From Acetobacter lambici (GTDB taxonomy: Bacteria > Pseudomonadota > Alphaproteobacteria > Acetobacterales > Acetobacteraceae), in assembly GCF_011516885.1 (NCBI RefSeq), contig NZ_WOTD01000005.1, forward strand, positions 1 through 64,000: 64,000 bases of DNA. The letters run 5' to 3'. The position numbers and the translations under genes were made by a program. Positions 27,332-36,200 of the stretch are shown here, piece after piece. The notes below the pieces were generated by a model. That model saw only the letters and a program-made list of their open reading frames with translations, was not told the origin of the DNA and ran no database searches. Every line of letters starts with the position of its first letter. The first letter of the stretch is position 1.

Positions 27332-28354
27332 TCAGCCGTGTCTGGGTAGCAGGTCGAGCGCAATCATGGTTTCAGCAATCTGAACCGCGTTCAGAGCCGC
27401 ACCTTTCCGCAGATTATCGGCAACACACCAGAAGGCCAGACCATGGGGAACGGTCGGATCGACACGAAGGCGTGACACGTAGGTTGCATCCTCTCCAACG
27501 CATTCAAGCGGGGTCACGTACCCGCCATCCTCACGCTGGTCGAGCAGAACAACGCCCTCGGACTCCCGCAGGGCCTCACGCGCGCGCTCAAGGTCAACCG
27601 GCTCCACAAACTCGGCAATAACCGCTTCGGAATGACCGACAAACACCGGCACACGCACGCAGGTGGCCAGAACCTCCACGTCCGGATCGAGGATTTTCTT
27701 GGTCTCGACTCGCATCTTCCATTCTTCCTTGGTCGCACCGTCATCCATGAACCGGTCGATCTGGGGAATGCAGTTGAAGGCGATCTGCTTTTGGAACTGT
27801 TCGATCTTTGGCGGATCATTCACAAAGCTGCCACGGGTCTGGGAGAACAACTCGTCCATGCCATCCTTACCCGCACCGGACACGGCCTGATACGTGGAGA
27901 CCACAACCCGCTTGAGGGTAAACAGATCGTGCAACGGCTTGAGCGCCACCACCATCTGAATGGTCGAGCAGTTCGGGTTGGCAATAATGTTGCGCTTCAT
28001 GTCCTTGAGGGCGAGGGGGTTTACCTCGGGCACCACCAGCGGCACATCGGGCTCCATGCGGAAGTGCGATGTGTTGTCGATCACAACACAGCCAGCCTTG
28101 GCCGCAATGGGCGCATACTTGGCAGACACCGACCCGCCGGGGGAAAACAGCCCCACGTCCCAACCCTTGAAATCAAAGGTCTCGAGGTTCTGCACTTTCA
28201 GAACGCGATCCCCGAAGGAAACTTCACGTCCCGCAGAGCGGGGGGAGGCCAGTGCGACAATATCATCCACCGGGAACTCCCGTTCGGCCAGTGTCTTGAG
28301 GATTTCCCGTCCTACAGCACCTGTCGCGCCTACAACAGCAACCCGATAACCCAT
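27332..28354 (-). CDS. asd: Aspartate-semialdehyde dehydrogenase
   Basis: 340 aa; converts aspartyl phosphate to aspartate semialdehyde for lysine/diaminopimelate, threonine and methionine synthesis. NADP-binding GATGAVGREIL near residue 9, phosphate-binding SPRSAGR, catalytic Cys in NPNCSTIQ near 130, and the active-site His in RVPVFVGHSEAV. AAAGGTGG precedes the ATG. It is transcribed leftwards ahead of sdhCDAB and diverges from the transhydrogenase operon. Confidence 0.97.
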   Translation of the reverse strand: MGYRVAVVGATGAVGREILKTLAEREFPVDDIVALASPRSAGREVSFGDRVLKVQNLETFDFKGWDVGLFSPGGSVSAKYAPIAAKAGCVVIDNTSHFRMEPDVPLVVPEVNPLALKDMKRNIIANPNCSTIQMVVALKPLHDLFTLKRVVVSTYQAVSGAGKDGMDELFSQTRGSFVNDPPKIEQFQKQIAFNCIPQIDRFMDDGATKEEWKMRVETKKILDPDVEVLATCVRVPVFVGHSEAVIAEFVEPVDLERAREALRESEGVVLLDQREDGGYVTPLECVGEDATYVSRLRVDPTVPHGLAFWCVADNLRKGAALNAVQIAETMIALDLLPRHG

Positions 28355-28761
28355 AATCCACCTTTGATTCAGAGCACGTTGAAATCAGCAAAAACGCTCC
28401 CCCGCGCGGGGGGCGCTCGATGGCGCGAACCCTAGACCATTCCGCCTGCAAATGGAATTGCCCGGCCTCAAGCTTTCCCGCCCCCCAAGGCAGGCGGCGT
28501 TCCGGGGTGGGTGACAGGAGCACACGCACACCTGAACACCCGCGCATTAGGAGAAATGACGCCTGAAACTTATTTATAAAGTGCAATAATGAAAAAAATA
28601 ATTTTATATCCCGTAGGAAAGGTTTCTTTGACGCATATCAATGCAACCTTTTTCAGATATGATTGTCATATCAACCAGAAGAAGTTGTGGAGGAAGACCG
28701 TTTTTCTACCCTGCCATCCCGGTCCCTCCTCACCCCATACAGAATGCATTGGGAAAAGAAC
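28355..28761. other. Divergent control region between asd and pntAA
   Basis: About 400 non-coding bases. The asd-proximal half is G/C-rich; the pnt-proximal half turns sharply A/T-rich from 28565 and contains an FNR-like palindrome (listed separately) and a TATGAT -10-like hexamer at 28658-28663. No RNA gene recognised. Confidence 0.5.
28628..28641. promoter_or_regulatory. FNR/CRP-family operator candidate upstream of pntAA
   Basis: TTGACGCATATCAA matches the FNR consensus TTGAT-N4-ATCAA at nine of ten defined positions. It lies about 17 bases before a TATGAT -10-like element, so an activator there would sit about 36-41 bases upstream of transcription start. This suggests oxygen-responsive transhydrogenase expression (inference). 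Confidence 0.5.
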
Positions 28762-29910
28762 GTGACCGTTAAAATTGCCATCCTGAAGGAAACGCTGCCC
28801 GACGAACGCCGGGTCGCCATGATTCCCGCGGTAGCACAGCGCATAGCCAAGCTTGGGGCAAATCTTGTTCTGGAGCAGGGAGCGGGAAGTGCTGCAACCT
28901 ACACCGACGACGCCTACACAAAGGCGGAGGTAACGCAGGAGCCCGACATTGGGAAACTGGTTGCCGATGCGGATATTGTGCTGGCCGTCCAGCCCCCATC
29001 GGTCGAGACCGTCAAGAAAATGAAGCCCGGCACCCTGCTGGTCTCCTTCATTTACGCCCAGACACAGCCTGATCTGGTCAAGGCGTTGCGGGATGGCAAG
29101 ATCACCACTTTTGCCATGGAGCTTATCCCCCGCATCAGCCGTGCACAGGCCATGGACGCCCTGTCCAGTCAGGCGGCCCTTGCCGGGTACTACGCCCCCC
29201 TGCTGGGCAGTGTGCATATGCAGAAAATCCTGCCCATGATGACCACCGCCGTGGGCTCGCTCCGTGCGGCCCGCGTGCTGGTCATGGGGCTGGGTGTTGC
29301 TGGCTTGCAGGCACTGGCCACAGCACACCGCCTTGGCGCTGTGTGCGAAGGCTACGACGTACGCCCCGAAACCAAGGAAGAAGCGGAATCCGTAGGCGCC
29401 AAATTTGTGGATACGGGCATTGATGCCCGTGGCGCAGGTGGCTACGCCCGCGAACTGACAGCGGACGAAAAAGCCAAGGTGCGCGCGGCCCTGTCGCAGC
29501 ATATCGCACAGGCTGACCTGATCATTACCACCGCCGCGGTCCCCGGTCGCAAGGCCCCACGCCTGATTGACGCCGAACAGCTGGCAGGCATGAAGGAAGG
29601 CTCCGTTGTGGTGGACATGGGTGCGCCCAACGGTGGCAACTGTGAGGGCACCAAGGCGGGTGAAACCATTAAGGTTGGTCCCGTGGTCATGGTTGGCCCG
29701 ACCAACCTGCCCTCCAGCCTGGCCGCGCAGGCGAGCGAGCTGTACGCCAAAAACATTTACAACCTGCTAGAGCAGGTTCTGCATGATGGTGTGCTCAAGC
29801 CCGATTTCACGGACGAAGTCATAACCGGCACCACCCTGACCCACGATGGCAAGATCACCAATGCCGCCATCCAAATGGTCATCGAAGGCACACCAGCGGA
29901 GAAAGCATGA
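28762..29910 (+). CDS. pntAA: NAD(P) transhydrogenase subunit alpha part 1
   Basis: 382 aa from a GTG at 28762 preceded by GGGAAAAGAAC. The longer frame begins at a TTG at 28663 and adds a tail not matching the family; the chosen length agrees with other split alpha subunits. This soluble NAD(H)-binding subunit of the proton-translocating transhydrogenase has the N-terminal VKIAILKETLPDERRVAM, NAD-binding VLVMGLGVAGLQAL near residue 175, and VVDMGAPNGGNC. Its stop overlaps the ATG of pntAB. The A/T-rich region upstream carries an FNR-like site. Confidence 0.93.
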   Translation: MTVKIAILKETLPDERRVAMIPAVAQRIAKLGANLVLEQGAGSAATYTDDAYTKAEVTQEPDIGKLVADADIVLAVQPPSVETVKKMKPGTLLVSFIYAQTQPDLVKALRDGKITTFAMELIPRISRAQAMDALSSQAALAGYYAPLLGSVHMQKILPMMTTAVGSLRAARVLVMGLGVAGLQALATAHRLGAVCEGYDVRPETKEEAESVGAKFVDTGIDARGAGGYARELTADEKAKVRAALSQHIAQADLIITTAAVPGRKAPRLIDAEQLAGMKEGSVVVDMGAPNGGNCEGTKAGETIKVGPVVMVGPTNLPSSLAAQASELYAKNIYNLLEQVLHDGVLKPDFTDEVITGTTLTHDGKITNAAIQMVIEGTPAEKA

Positions 29911-30236
29911 TGGATTCCGTAACATCCATGACCTTCATTATCGCCCTCTACATCTTCATGCTGGCCGCGTTTACCGGCTACGTGGTGATTAGCCGGGTGC
30001 CCTCCATTTTGCATACGCCCCTTATGTCGGGCTCCAACTTTATTCACGGCATTGTGGTGGTTGGCGCGCTGGACGCACTGTTCAACGCCACCACACTGAC
30101 CGGGCAGATTATTGGATTTGTCGGCGTTTTTCTGGGAGCAGGTAACGTTATGGGCGGCTACGTCGTAACCGACCGCATGCTGGCCATGTTCCGCCCGAGC
30201 CAGAAACAGACACCAGAGAAAAAAGGCCAGCAGTAA
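29907..30236 (+). CDS. pntAB: NAD(P) transhydrogenase subunit alpha part 2
   Basis: 109 aa, about three transmembrane helices, corresponding to the membrane part of the alpha chain that is fused in E. coli but separate here. Typical segments: MTFIIALYIFMLAAFTGYVVISRVP split by the first helix, then SGSNFIHGIVVVGA and FLGAGNVMGGYVVTDRML. The start overlaps the pntAA stop (ATGA); a second ATG three bases on is an alternative. With PntB it forms the proton channel. Confidence 0.95.
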   Translation: MMDSVTSMTFIIALYIFMLAAFTGYVVISRVPSILHTPLMSGSNFIHGIVVVGALDALFNATTLTGQIIGFVGVFLGAGNVMGGYVVTDRMLAMFRPSQKQTPEKKGQQ

Positions 30237-30237
30237 C

Positions 30238-31653
30238 ATGTTTATCGAATACATTGTTGGTCTGAGCGGACTGATCGCCGCAGGACTGTTCATTTACGGG
30301 CTGAAGGCCATGTCCTCCCCCGTAACCGCCGTATCGGGCATTGTTACCGCAGGCTATGGCATGGTGTTTGTGGTTGGGGCCACGTTCCTCAACCTGTTCA
30401 ATGTCAGCCCCGACGCCCGCCCGCACCTTATGGTCAATGTAGCACTGGCCGTTGTGGCCCTGCTGCTGGGCTGCCTGTGGACCGGCTGGCGCGGCCGCAC
30501 GGTGCAGATGACCGCCATGCCGCAGATGGTCGCCATCTTTAACGGCATGGGGGGTGGTTCGGCCGCATCCCTTGCTGCGGTCAGCCTTCTGTCCGACCAT
30601 GCCACGTCCGGCCTGCACCTGAGTGTGACCATTGTTGGCGCGCTTATTGGCTGTATCTCCTTTACCGGGTCGATCATTGCATGGGCCAAGCTTGATGGGC
30701 GGATGAGAAAGCCCGTGCGCTTTGGTGGCCAGCGGATCTTCAACGCAGCCCTGTTCCTGATCGCACTCGCATTGGGTGCGCGCACGGTCATGCAGTATGG
30801 CACCCCCGAGGGCGTGCTGCCGGGCATTCTGTTCTTTGGTGCGGCTCTGCTGTTCGGCATCTGCATGACCCTGCCTATTGGCGGGGCGGACATGCCGGTG
30901 GTGATCTCGCTCTACAACGCCTTTACCGGCCTTGCCGTGGGCCTTGAAGGCTACGTGATGGGCAACCCCGCGCTGATGATCGCAGGTATGGTCGTCGGCT
31001 CCGCAGGCACCCTGCTGACCGCATTGATGGCCAAGGCCATGAACCGCTCGCTCACCAACGTGCTGTTCAGCAACTTTGGGGACACGGCCAGCACCGCCAA
31101 AGGCCCCGAAGGGGAAATGAAGTCCGCCGATCCGTCGGACGCCGCCACCTCCATGCGTTATGCTTCTAGCGTGATTATTGTGCCTGGCTATGGTCTGGCC
31201 GTGGCGCAGGCGCAGCAGAAACTGTACGAATTTGTTAAAATGCTTGTGGCCGATGGTGTGGACGTCAAATTTGCCATCCACCCCGTGGCAGGCCGCATGC
31301 CGGGGCACATGAATGTGCTGCTGGCCGAAGCTGGCGTTCCATACGACATGATTTACGATATGGACGATATTAACGACAGCTTTGCCACCACCGACGTTGC
31401 CCTGATTATTGGTGCGAACGACGTGGTCAACCCCGAAGCCCTGACCGACAAGTCCTCCCCCATTTATGGCATGCCTATCCTGAACGCATACAAATCCCGT
31501 CAGGTGTTTGTCATCAAACGTGGGTCCGGCACGGGTTACTCCGGGGTGCAGAACCCGCTCTTCTTCCAGAAGAACTGCACCATGGTCTTTGGGGATGCAC
31601 AGGCCGTGCTCTCCAAAATGGTCGAAGCTGTTAAAGCGCTCGGCACAGCCTGA
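30238..31653 (+). CDS. pntB: NAD(P) transhydrogenase subunit beta
   Basis: 471 aa. The N-terminal half has about eight or nine transmembrane helices, including the FNGMGGGSAA segment. The C-terminal NADP(H)-binding domain begins near residue 290 (SVIIVPGYGLAVAQAQ, GVDVKFAIHPVAGRMPGHMNVLLAEA split, GANDVVNP, KRGSGTGYSG). It couples proton re-entry to NADPH formation from NADH. One base after pntAB and followed by an intrinsic terminator, completing a three-gene operon. Confidence 0.97.
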   Translation: MFIEYIVGLSGLIAAGLFIYGLKAMSSPVTAVSGIVTAGYGMVFVVGATFLNLFNVSPDARPHLMVNVALAVVALLLGCLWTGWRGRTVQMTAMPQMVAIFNGMGGGSAASLAAVSLLSDHATSGLHLSVTIVGALIGCISFTGSIIAWAKLDGRMRKPVRFGGQRIFNAALFLIALALGARTVMQYGTPEGVLPGILFFGAALLFGICMTLPIGGADMPVVISLYNAFTGLAVGLEGYVMGNPALMIAGMVVGSAGTLLTALMAKAMNRSLTNVLFSNFGDTASTAKGPEGEMKSADPSDAATSMRYASSVIIVPGYGLAVAQAQQKLYEFVKMLVADGVDVKFAIHPVAGRMPGHMNVLLAEAGVPYDMIYDMDDINDSFATTDVALIIGANDVVNPEALTDKSSPIYGMPILNAYKSRQVFVIKRGSGTGYSGVQNPLFFQKNCTMVFGDAQAVLSKMVEAVKALGTA

Positions 31654-31660
31654 GGGCAAG

Positions 31661-31695
31661 CGGGAGGGAACCAGACGGTCCCTCCCGTTTTTTTT
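31661..31695 (+). terminator. Intrinsic terminator after pntB
   Basis: CGGGAGGGA pairs with TCCCTCCCG, eight-base loop, followed by eight T residues; separates pnt from the alcohol dehydrogenase gene. Confidence 0.88.
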
Positions 31696-31718
31696 GTTTG
31701 CAACAAAAGGCGTAGATT

Positions 31719-32747
31719 ATGTCAGGCAAGATGAAAGCCGCTGTTGTCCATGAATTTAGCAAGCCGCTCACGCTTGAAGAACTGGACATTCCCTCCATCA
31801 ACCCCAACCAGATTCTGGTCAAAATGATCGCCTGCGGCGTCTGCCACACAGACCTGCACGCAGCCAGCGGTGACTGGCCCAAAAAACCCACCCTCCCCTT
31901 TATTCCCGGGCACGAGGGCGTGGGCACCGTGGTGGAAGTTGGCAGCAATGTTGACTGGATCAAGGAAGGGGACGTGGTTGGCGTGCCGTTCCTGTATTCC
32001 GCCTGCGGTCATTGCGAGCACTGCTATGCAGGTTGGGAAACCCTTTGCCAGAAGCAGGAAGAGACCGGCTACTCCGTTAATGGCTGCTTTGCGGAATACG
32101 TGGTGGCGGACCCGGGGTATGTCGCCCATATTCCCGCAGGGGCAGACCCCATTAAAATCGCACCGGTTCTGTGCGCGGGGCTGACCGTCTACAAGGGTCT
32201 GAAAATGACCGACACGCGGGCGGGCGACTGGGTTGCCGTATCCGGCGCTGGCGGGTTGGGGCAGATGGCCATCCAGTATGGCGTTGCCATGGGCCTGAAC
32301 ATGATCGCGGTTGATATTGACGACGCCAAACTTGAAACCGCACGGAAACTTGGCGCCGCACACACCGTTAACGCCAAGACAACGGACCCGGCGGCCTTTA
32401 TCCAGAAGGAAGTCGGTGGCGCTCATGGGGGGTTGATCACGGCTGTTTCCACCAAGGCCTTTTCTCAGGCCATGGGGTATGTGCGTGCTGGTGGCACACT
32501 GGTTCTCAATGGCCTGCCGCCCGGCGACTTCCCCATTTCCATTTTTGATATGGTCATGAACGCCATTACCATCCGAGGCTCCATTGTGGGCACACGGCTG
32601 GACATGATTGAGGCACTCTCCTTCTTTGCTGAAGGAAAAGTGACCTCGGTTACCAAGACTGATCGGCTTGAAAACATCAATCAGATATTTGATGATCTCG
32701 AGCATGGTCGTGTTGAGGGGCGTGTTGTTCTGGATTTCAGAAACTAA
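31719..32747 (+). CDS. adhP: Zinc-dependent alcohol dehydrogenase (AdhP type)
   Basis: 342 aa, medium-chain dehydrogenase. Catalytic zinc ligands in CGVCHTDLH and GHEGVG. The structural zinc tetrad is in CGHCEHCYAGWETLC. The NAD-binding VSGAGGLGQMAIQY follows. It interconverts primary alcohols and aldehydes with NAD, in the cytoplasm. AAGG precedes the ATG. It lies 36 bases before an aldehyde dehydrogenase gene, suggesting a cytosolic alcohol-to-acid route parallel to the periplasmic quinoprotein one of acetic acid bacteria (inference). Confidence 0.93.
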   Translation: MSGKMKAAVVHEFSKPLTLEELDIPSINPNQILVKMIACGVCHTDLHAASGDWPKKPTLPFIPGHEGVGTVVEVGSNVDWIKEGDVVGVPFLYSACGHCEHCYAGWETLCQKQEETGYSVNGCFAEYVVADPGYVAHIPAGADPIKIAPVLCAGLTVYKGLKMTDTRAGDWVAVSGAGGLGQMAIQYGVAMGLNMIAVDIDDAKLETARKLGAAHTVNAKTTDPAAFIQKEVGGAHGGLITAVSTKAFSQAMGYVRAGGTLVLNGLPPGDFPISIFDMVMNAITIRGSIVGTRLDMIEALSFFAEGKVTSVTKTDRLENINQIFDDLEHGRVEGRVVLDFRN

Positions 32748-32783
32748 CCGTCCTCAATATTGACGAACAAAAGGATTTTTTCC

Positions 32784-34175
32784 ATGGCTTACGCAACGAC
32801 AAACCCTTTTACCGAAGAACAGGTCAAGGTTTTTCCAAGCCCGACTGATGCCGAAGTGGATGCAGCGCTGGACAAGGGCCATGCTGCCTTCAAAAAATGG
32901 AAAAACACATCTTTTGCTGAACGTGCTCGCGTTTTGCAAAAAGCGGCCGATCTGCTGCGCGCCAACGTGGACGAATACTCCAAGCTGCTGACGCTGGAAA
33001 TGGGCAAGCTTTACGCCGAAGCCAAGGCGGAAACCGAGCTGTCCGCTGCGATTTTTGAATATTACGCGGTCAACGCCGAACGCCTGCTGGCCCCCGAAGT
33101 GCTGCCACTTGCCTCCGTCAAGGAAGGTCGCGCCAAGATCGTGTTCGAAGCGCAGGGCATTCTGCTGGCGATTGAACCGTGGAACTTCCCATTCTATCAG
33201 GTCGCCCGCATTATTGCGCCGCAGCTCTCCGCTGGTAACGTGGTCATTCTCAAGCACGCATCCAACGTGCCGCAGTGTGCCGCAGCCATGGAAAAGCTGA
33301 TGCATGATGCCGGTCTGCTTGAAGGCGGGTTCCAGAACCTGTACCCCACGCGTGACCAGCTGGCCAAAATTATTGCCGACATCCGCGTACGTGGCGTGGC
33401 CCTGACCGGCTCCGAAGGGGCTGGCGCCAAGGTTGCTTCCGAAGCCGGTCTTGCGCTCAAAAAATGCACCATGGAACTCGGTGGTTCCGACGCCCTGATC
33501 GTGCTGAACGATGCCGATGTGGAAAAAGCCGCCAAGTGGGCCGTTTTTGGCCGCCACTGGAACGGTGGGCAGGTTTGCGTTAACGCCAAGCGCATGATTG
33601 TGGAAGACGGCGTTTACGACAAGTTTGTCGATCTGTACCGCAAGGGTATTGCAGCCCTTCGCATGGGCGACCCGATGGACCCCGCCACCACACTGCCGCC
33701 CCTGTCCTCGCGCGGGGCTGTGGAGGGTCTGAAGCAGCAGGTTGCCGACGCAAAGGCACAGGGCGCTACGGTTGAAGAAATTCCGCTGGAAATGCCCAAC
33801 AAAGGCTGCTTCTTCCGTCCGGTTATTCTGACCGATCTGGAAGAAAGCAATCCGGCCCGTCGTACAGAATTCTTTGGCCCCGTGACCATGCTCTTCCGTG
33901 CGAAAGATGCTGACCACGCCATTGAAATTGCCAACGACTCCCCCTACGGCCTGGGTGGCTCCATCTTCACCAAAGACGAAGAACGCGGGGCTGAACTGGC
34001 ACGGCGGATTGATACCGGCATGGTCTACATCAACCATCCGACCATGGTTAAGGCCGACCTGCCGTTTGGTGGCGTCAAGCGCTCGGGCTTTGGCCGCGAA
34101 CTGCTGGGCCTTGGCCTGAAAGAGTTCGTCAATGCCAAGCTGATTGACATTGTGGACATTGACGCACCGTTCTAA
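32784..34175 (+). CDS. NAD(P)-dependent aldehyde dehydrogenase (succinate-semialdehyde dehydrogenase-like)
   Basis: 463 aa from the ATG at 32784, preceded by AAGGA; the start at 32760 lacks a ribosome site. ALDH motifs: PWNFPFYQVAR near residue 140, general base Glu in MELGGSD near 237, the nucleophilic Cys in NGGQVCVNAKR near 271, and EFFGPVTMLFRAKD. The sequence is closest in style to Sad/GabD-type semialdehyde dehydrogenases. Paired with the alcohol dehydrogenase upstream, it may oxidise the aldehyde made there; acetaldehyde or succinate semialdehyde are both plausible. Followed by a terminator. Confidence 0.88.
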   Translation: MAYATTNPFTEEQVKVFPSPTDAEVDAALDKGHAAFKKWKNTSFAERARVLQKAADLLRANVDEYSKLLTLEMGKLYAEAKAETELSAAIFEYYAVNAERLLAPEVLPLASVKEGRAKIVFEAQGILLAIEPWNFPFYQVARIIAPQLSAGNVVILKHASNVPQCAAAMEKLMHDAGLLEGGFQNLYPTRDQLAKIIADIRVRGVALTGSEGAGAKVASEAGLALKKCTMELGGSDALIVLNDADVEKAAKWAVFGRHWNGGQVCVNAKRMIVEDGVYDKFVDLYRKGIAALRMGDPMDPATTLPPLSSRGAVEGLKQQVADAKAQGATVEEIPLEMPNKGCFFRPVILTDLEESNPARRTEFFGPVTMLFRAKDADHAIEIANDSPYGLGGSIFTKDEERGAELARRIDTGMVYINHPTMVKADLPFGGVKRSGFGRELLGLGLKEFVNAKLIDIVDIDAPF

Positions 34176-34199
34176 TGCAACATTGAACGGCGTTAACTG

Positions 34200-34236
34200 A
34201 AAAGGGCGGAAGGAGTTATCCTTCCGCCCTTTTTAT
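34200..34236 (+). terminator. Intrinsic terminator of the adh-aldh unit
   Basis: AAAGGGCGGAAGGA pairs with TCCTTCCGCCCTTT, four-base loop, T-tract after. Confidence 0.85.
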
Positions 34237-34318
34237 AGGGGGTATGCCACAGTTATGTTGGAATACCCTCTTCATGGATCATACTTTTTCCAGACTGCGC
34301 GTCGGCCACTAAAGCATT

Positions 34319-34353
34319 AAAAAAGGCCGTGTGCCCCGCACACAGCCTTTTTT
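34319..34353. terminator. Terminator downstream of serC, possibly bidirectional
   Basis: A-tract plus GGC/GTGTG arm pairs with CACAC/GCC plus T-tract (one mismatch). It lies just past the serC stop on the minus strand, with A/T tracts on both sides. Confidence 0.7.
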
Positions 34354-34390
34354 AAACAATGGTCGGGCTTTTTGCCTCCCAAAGGCAGAC

Positions 34391-35566
34391 TTACGCAGGC
34401 ACAACCAGTGCAAACGCCCAGTCCAGCCACGGTAGCAGTGCGGCAATATCCGCTGTTTCTACCGTTGCCCCGCCCCATATCCGCAGGCCCACAGGCGCAT
34501 CACGGTAGCTGGCAAGGTCAAAACCAATGCCTTCTTTATCCAGAACGGACAGCATTGTTTTTACGGTTGCCGTCTGCCTGTCGCGCTCCAGAGCAAGGAA
34601 CCACGGCGCAACAATGCGCAGGCAGATGGCGGTGGAGGAGCGTTCTTCCTCTTTTTCGGCCAGAAAGGACACCCACTCGGTTTTTTGCACCCACGCGGCA
34701 ACGGCTGCCAGATTGGCCTGTGAGCGGGCCTTGAGACCTTCCAGCCCACCAACGGACTCCGCCCAGCGCAGGCTGTCCAGCGCATCTTCCACGCACAGCA
34801 TGGAGGGGGTATTGATGGTATCGCCCTTAAAAATACCCTCGATCAGCGCATCCTTGGCGGTCATGCGGAAGATTTTGGGCAGCGGGCGGGGTGATTTGTA
34901 GGTTTGCAGCCGCTCCACCGCACGGGGGGAGAGCGCGATCATGCCATGTGCGGCCTCGCCCCCAAGGGCTTTCTGCCACGACCATGTCACCACATCCAGC
35001 CGATCCCATGGCAGGTCCATGGCAAAGGCCGCCGATGTTGCATCGCAGATCACCAGTCCCTCATGCTCGGCGGGAATGGCGTTGGCCGATGGCAGGCGTA
35101 CGCCAGAGGTGGTGCCATTCCACGCCAGCACCACGTCATGCGCCCAGTTGACCTCCGACAGGTCAGGCAACTGGCCATAATCGGCTTTGAGCACGCGGGT
35201 GTTGTCCAGCTTGAGCTGGGTTACAATATCCTGCGCCCACAGGGCCGAAAAACTCTCAAACGCCAGAACGTCTACCGGACGGGCCCCCAGCAGGGACCAC
35301 AGGGCCATTTCCACCGCACCCGTGTCTGACGCGGGAACAATGCCAACACGCCAGCCTTCGGGCACACCCAGAATTTTGCGCGAACGCACAATAACCTCGT
35401 TCAGCCGCGCGCGCCCTTCTGGCGAGCGGTGGGAGCGGCCAACCAGCGCGTTATCGAGTGCTGCAAGGCTCCACCCCGGGCGCTTGGCGCACGGACCGGA
35501 TGAAAAACAGGGATTGAGCGGACGGATGGCCGGACGGGACGAAGCGGAAGGGGAAAGGGCGTTCAT
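34391..35566 (-). CDS. serC: Phosphoserine aminotransferase
   Basis: 391 aa of the alphaproteobacterial SerC type; transaminates 3-phosphohydroxypyruvate to phosphoserine in serine synthesis. Motifs: [15 protein letters not shown] near residue 18, [14 protein letters not shown], the substrate-loop WNGTTSGV, the PLP Asp in [11 protein letters not shown], and the PLP lysine in [14 protein letters not shown] near 205. No serA follows in the window. Transcribed leftwards, just downstream of the tRNA-Leu gene. Confidence 0.93.
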   Translation of the reverse strand: MNALSPSASSRPAIRPLNPCFSSGPCAKRPGWSLAALDNALVGRSHRSPEGRARLNEVIVRSRKILGVPEGWRVGIVPASDTGAVEMALWSLLGARPVDVLAFESFSALWAQDIVTQLKLDNTRVLKADYGQLPDLSEVNWAHDVVLAWNGTTSGVRLPSANAIPAEHEGLVICDATSAAFAMDLPWDRLDVVTWSWQKALGGEAAHGMIALSPRAVERLQTYKSPRPLPKIFRMTAKDALIEGIFKGDTINTPSMLCVEDALDSLRWAESVGGLEGLKARSQANLAAVAAWVQKTEWVSFLAEKEEERSSTAICLRIVAPWFLALERDRQTATVKTMLSVLDKEGIGFDLASYRDAPVGLRIWGGATVETADIAALLPWLDWAFALVVPA

Positions 35567-35597
35567 AACCTTGGCCGAGAAGAGGAAGGGACAAGTC

Positions 35598-35684
35598 TGG
35601 TGCGAGAGAGGGGACTCGAACCCCTAAGCCCGTAAGGGCGGTCGATTTTGAGTCGACTACGTCTACCAGTTCCGTCACTCTCGC
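35598..35684 (-). tRNA. tRNA-Leu (CAA anticodon)
   Basis: On the minus strand acceptor GCGAGAG pairs with CTCTCGC, the anticodon stem GTCGA/TCGAC carries loop CTCAAAA (anticodon CAA, reads UUG), a long class II variable arm (CGCCCTTACGGGC) and GGTTCGAGTCC T-arm follow, and a genome-encoded CCA ends the gene. Confidence 0.95.
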
Positions 35685-35768
35685 GAACTGCTTTTTCCCC
35701 TACCAGCAAATTGCCGCCCCGAAAAGGGTTTGTTGGCGGCATTTGTTGTACAAAGCGCCCCGGCTGCC

Positions 35769-36110
35769 CTAGCGGCAGACGCGCTGCGTGCCATCTGCCG
35801 CAATATAGGTGCCGGTCTGGGTATTATAGCACGCGCTGCGCACACAACTGCCCCCAACGGCAAGCGGCTGAGGGTAATTCTGCACGGCCATGGCCATGGC
35901 CTCCCGCGCGGCAGTGCCGCACAGGGGCGTATTGGCGGGAGCCGAGGGATCGTTCACCAACTGGCTCTCGTTGGCGGGGGGAGGGGCTTCCGCACTCAGC
36001 CCCGGCGCAAAGCTCTGGGGGGGAATACGGGTGGGCTGGCTGGCGCACCCGGCCAGCAGCCCAAGCATGAGGGCCGAACCCAAAACCGGAATACGAACAG
36101 GAATGGACAT
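35769..36110 (-). CDS. Putative small lipoprotein
   Basis: 113 aa from the ATG at 36110. The signal peptide with lipobox LLAGC ends at about residue 22, followed by a proline-rich spacer and a small domain with four cysteines (PLCGTAA, SCVRSACYN, VCR) that may form disulphides in the periplasm. The C-terminal TQTGTYIAADGTQRVCR has a surface-repeat look. I do not recognise a family. Transcribed leftwards between xseA and the tRNA-Leu gene. An upstream GTG at 36149 is less likely. Confidence 0.6.
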   Translation of the reverse strand: MSIPVRIPVLGSALMLGLLAGCASQPTRIPPQSFAPGLSAEAPPPANESQLVNDPSAPANTPLCGTAAREAMAMAVQNYPQPLAVGGSCVRSACYNTQTGTYIAADGTQRVCR

Positions 36111-36200
36111 GCGCTTCAGTCTTTCAGCACGCGGTGGCGTGTCGCCCACACGGTTGTAAGGGCCAGCATACCCGCATGCCAGCCTGTACCCAAGCCGGGC

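Noticed and set aside
30148-31659. 503-codon open frame on the minus strand
   Set aside because: Antisense shadow of pntB, with His/Gly/Gln-rich translation and no recognisable domain.
32754-34037. 427-codon open frame on the minus strand
   Set aside because: Antisense to the aldehyde dehydrogenase gene; no family resemblance.
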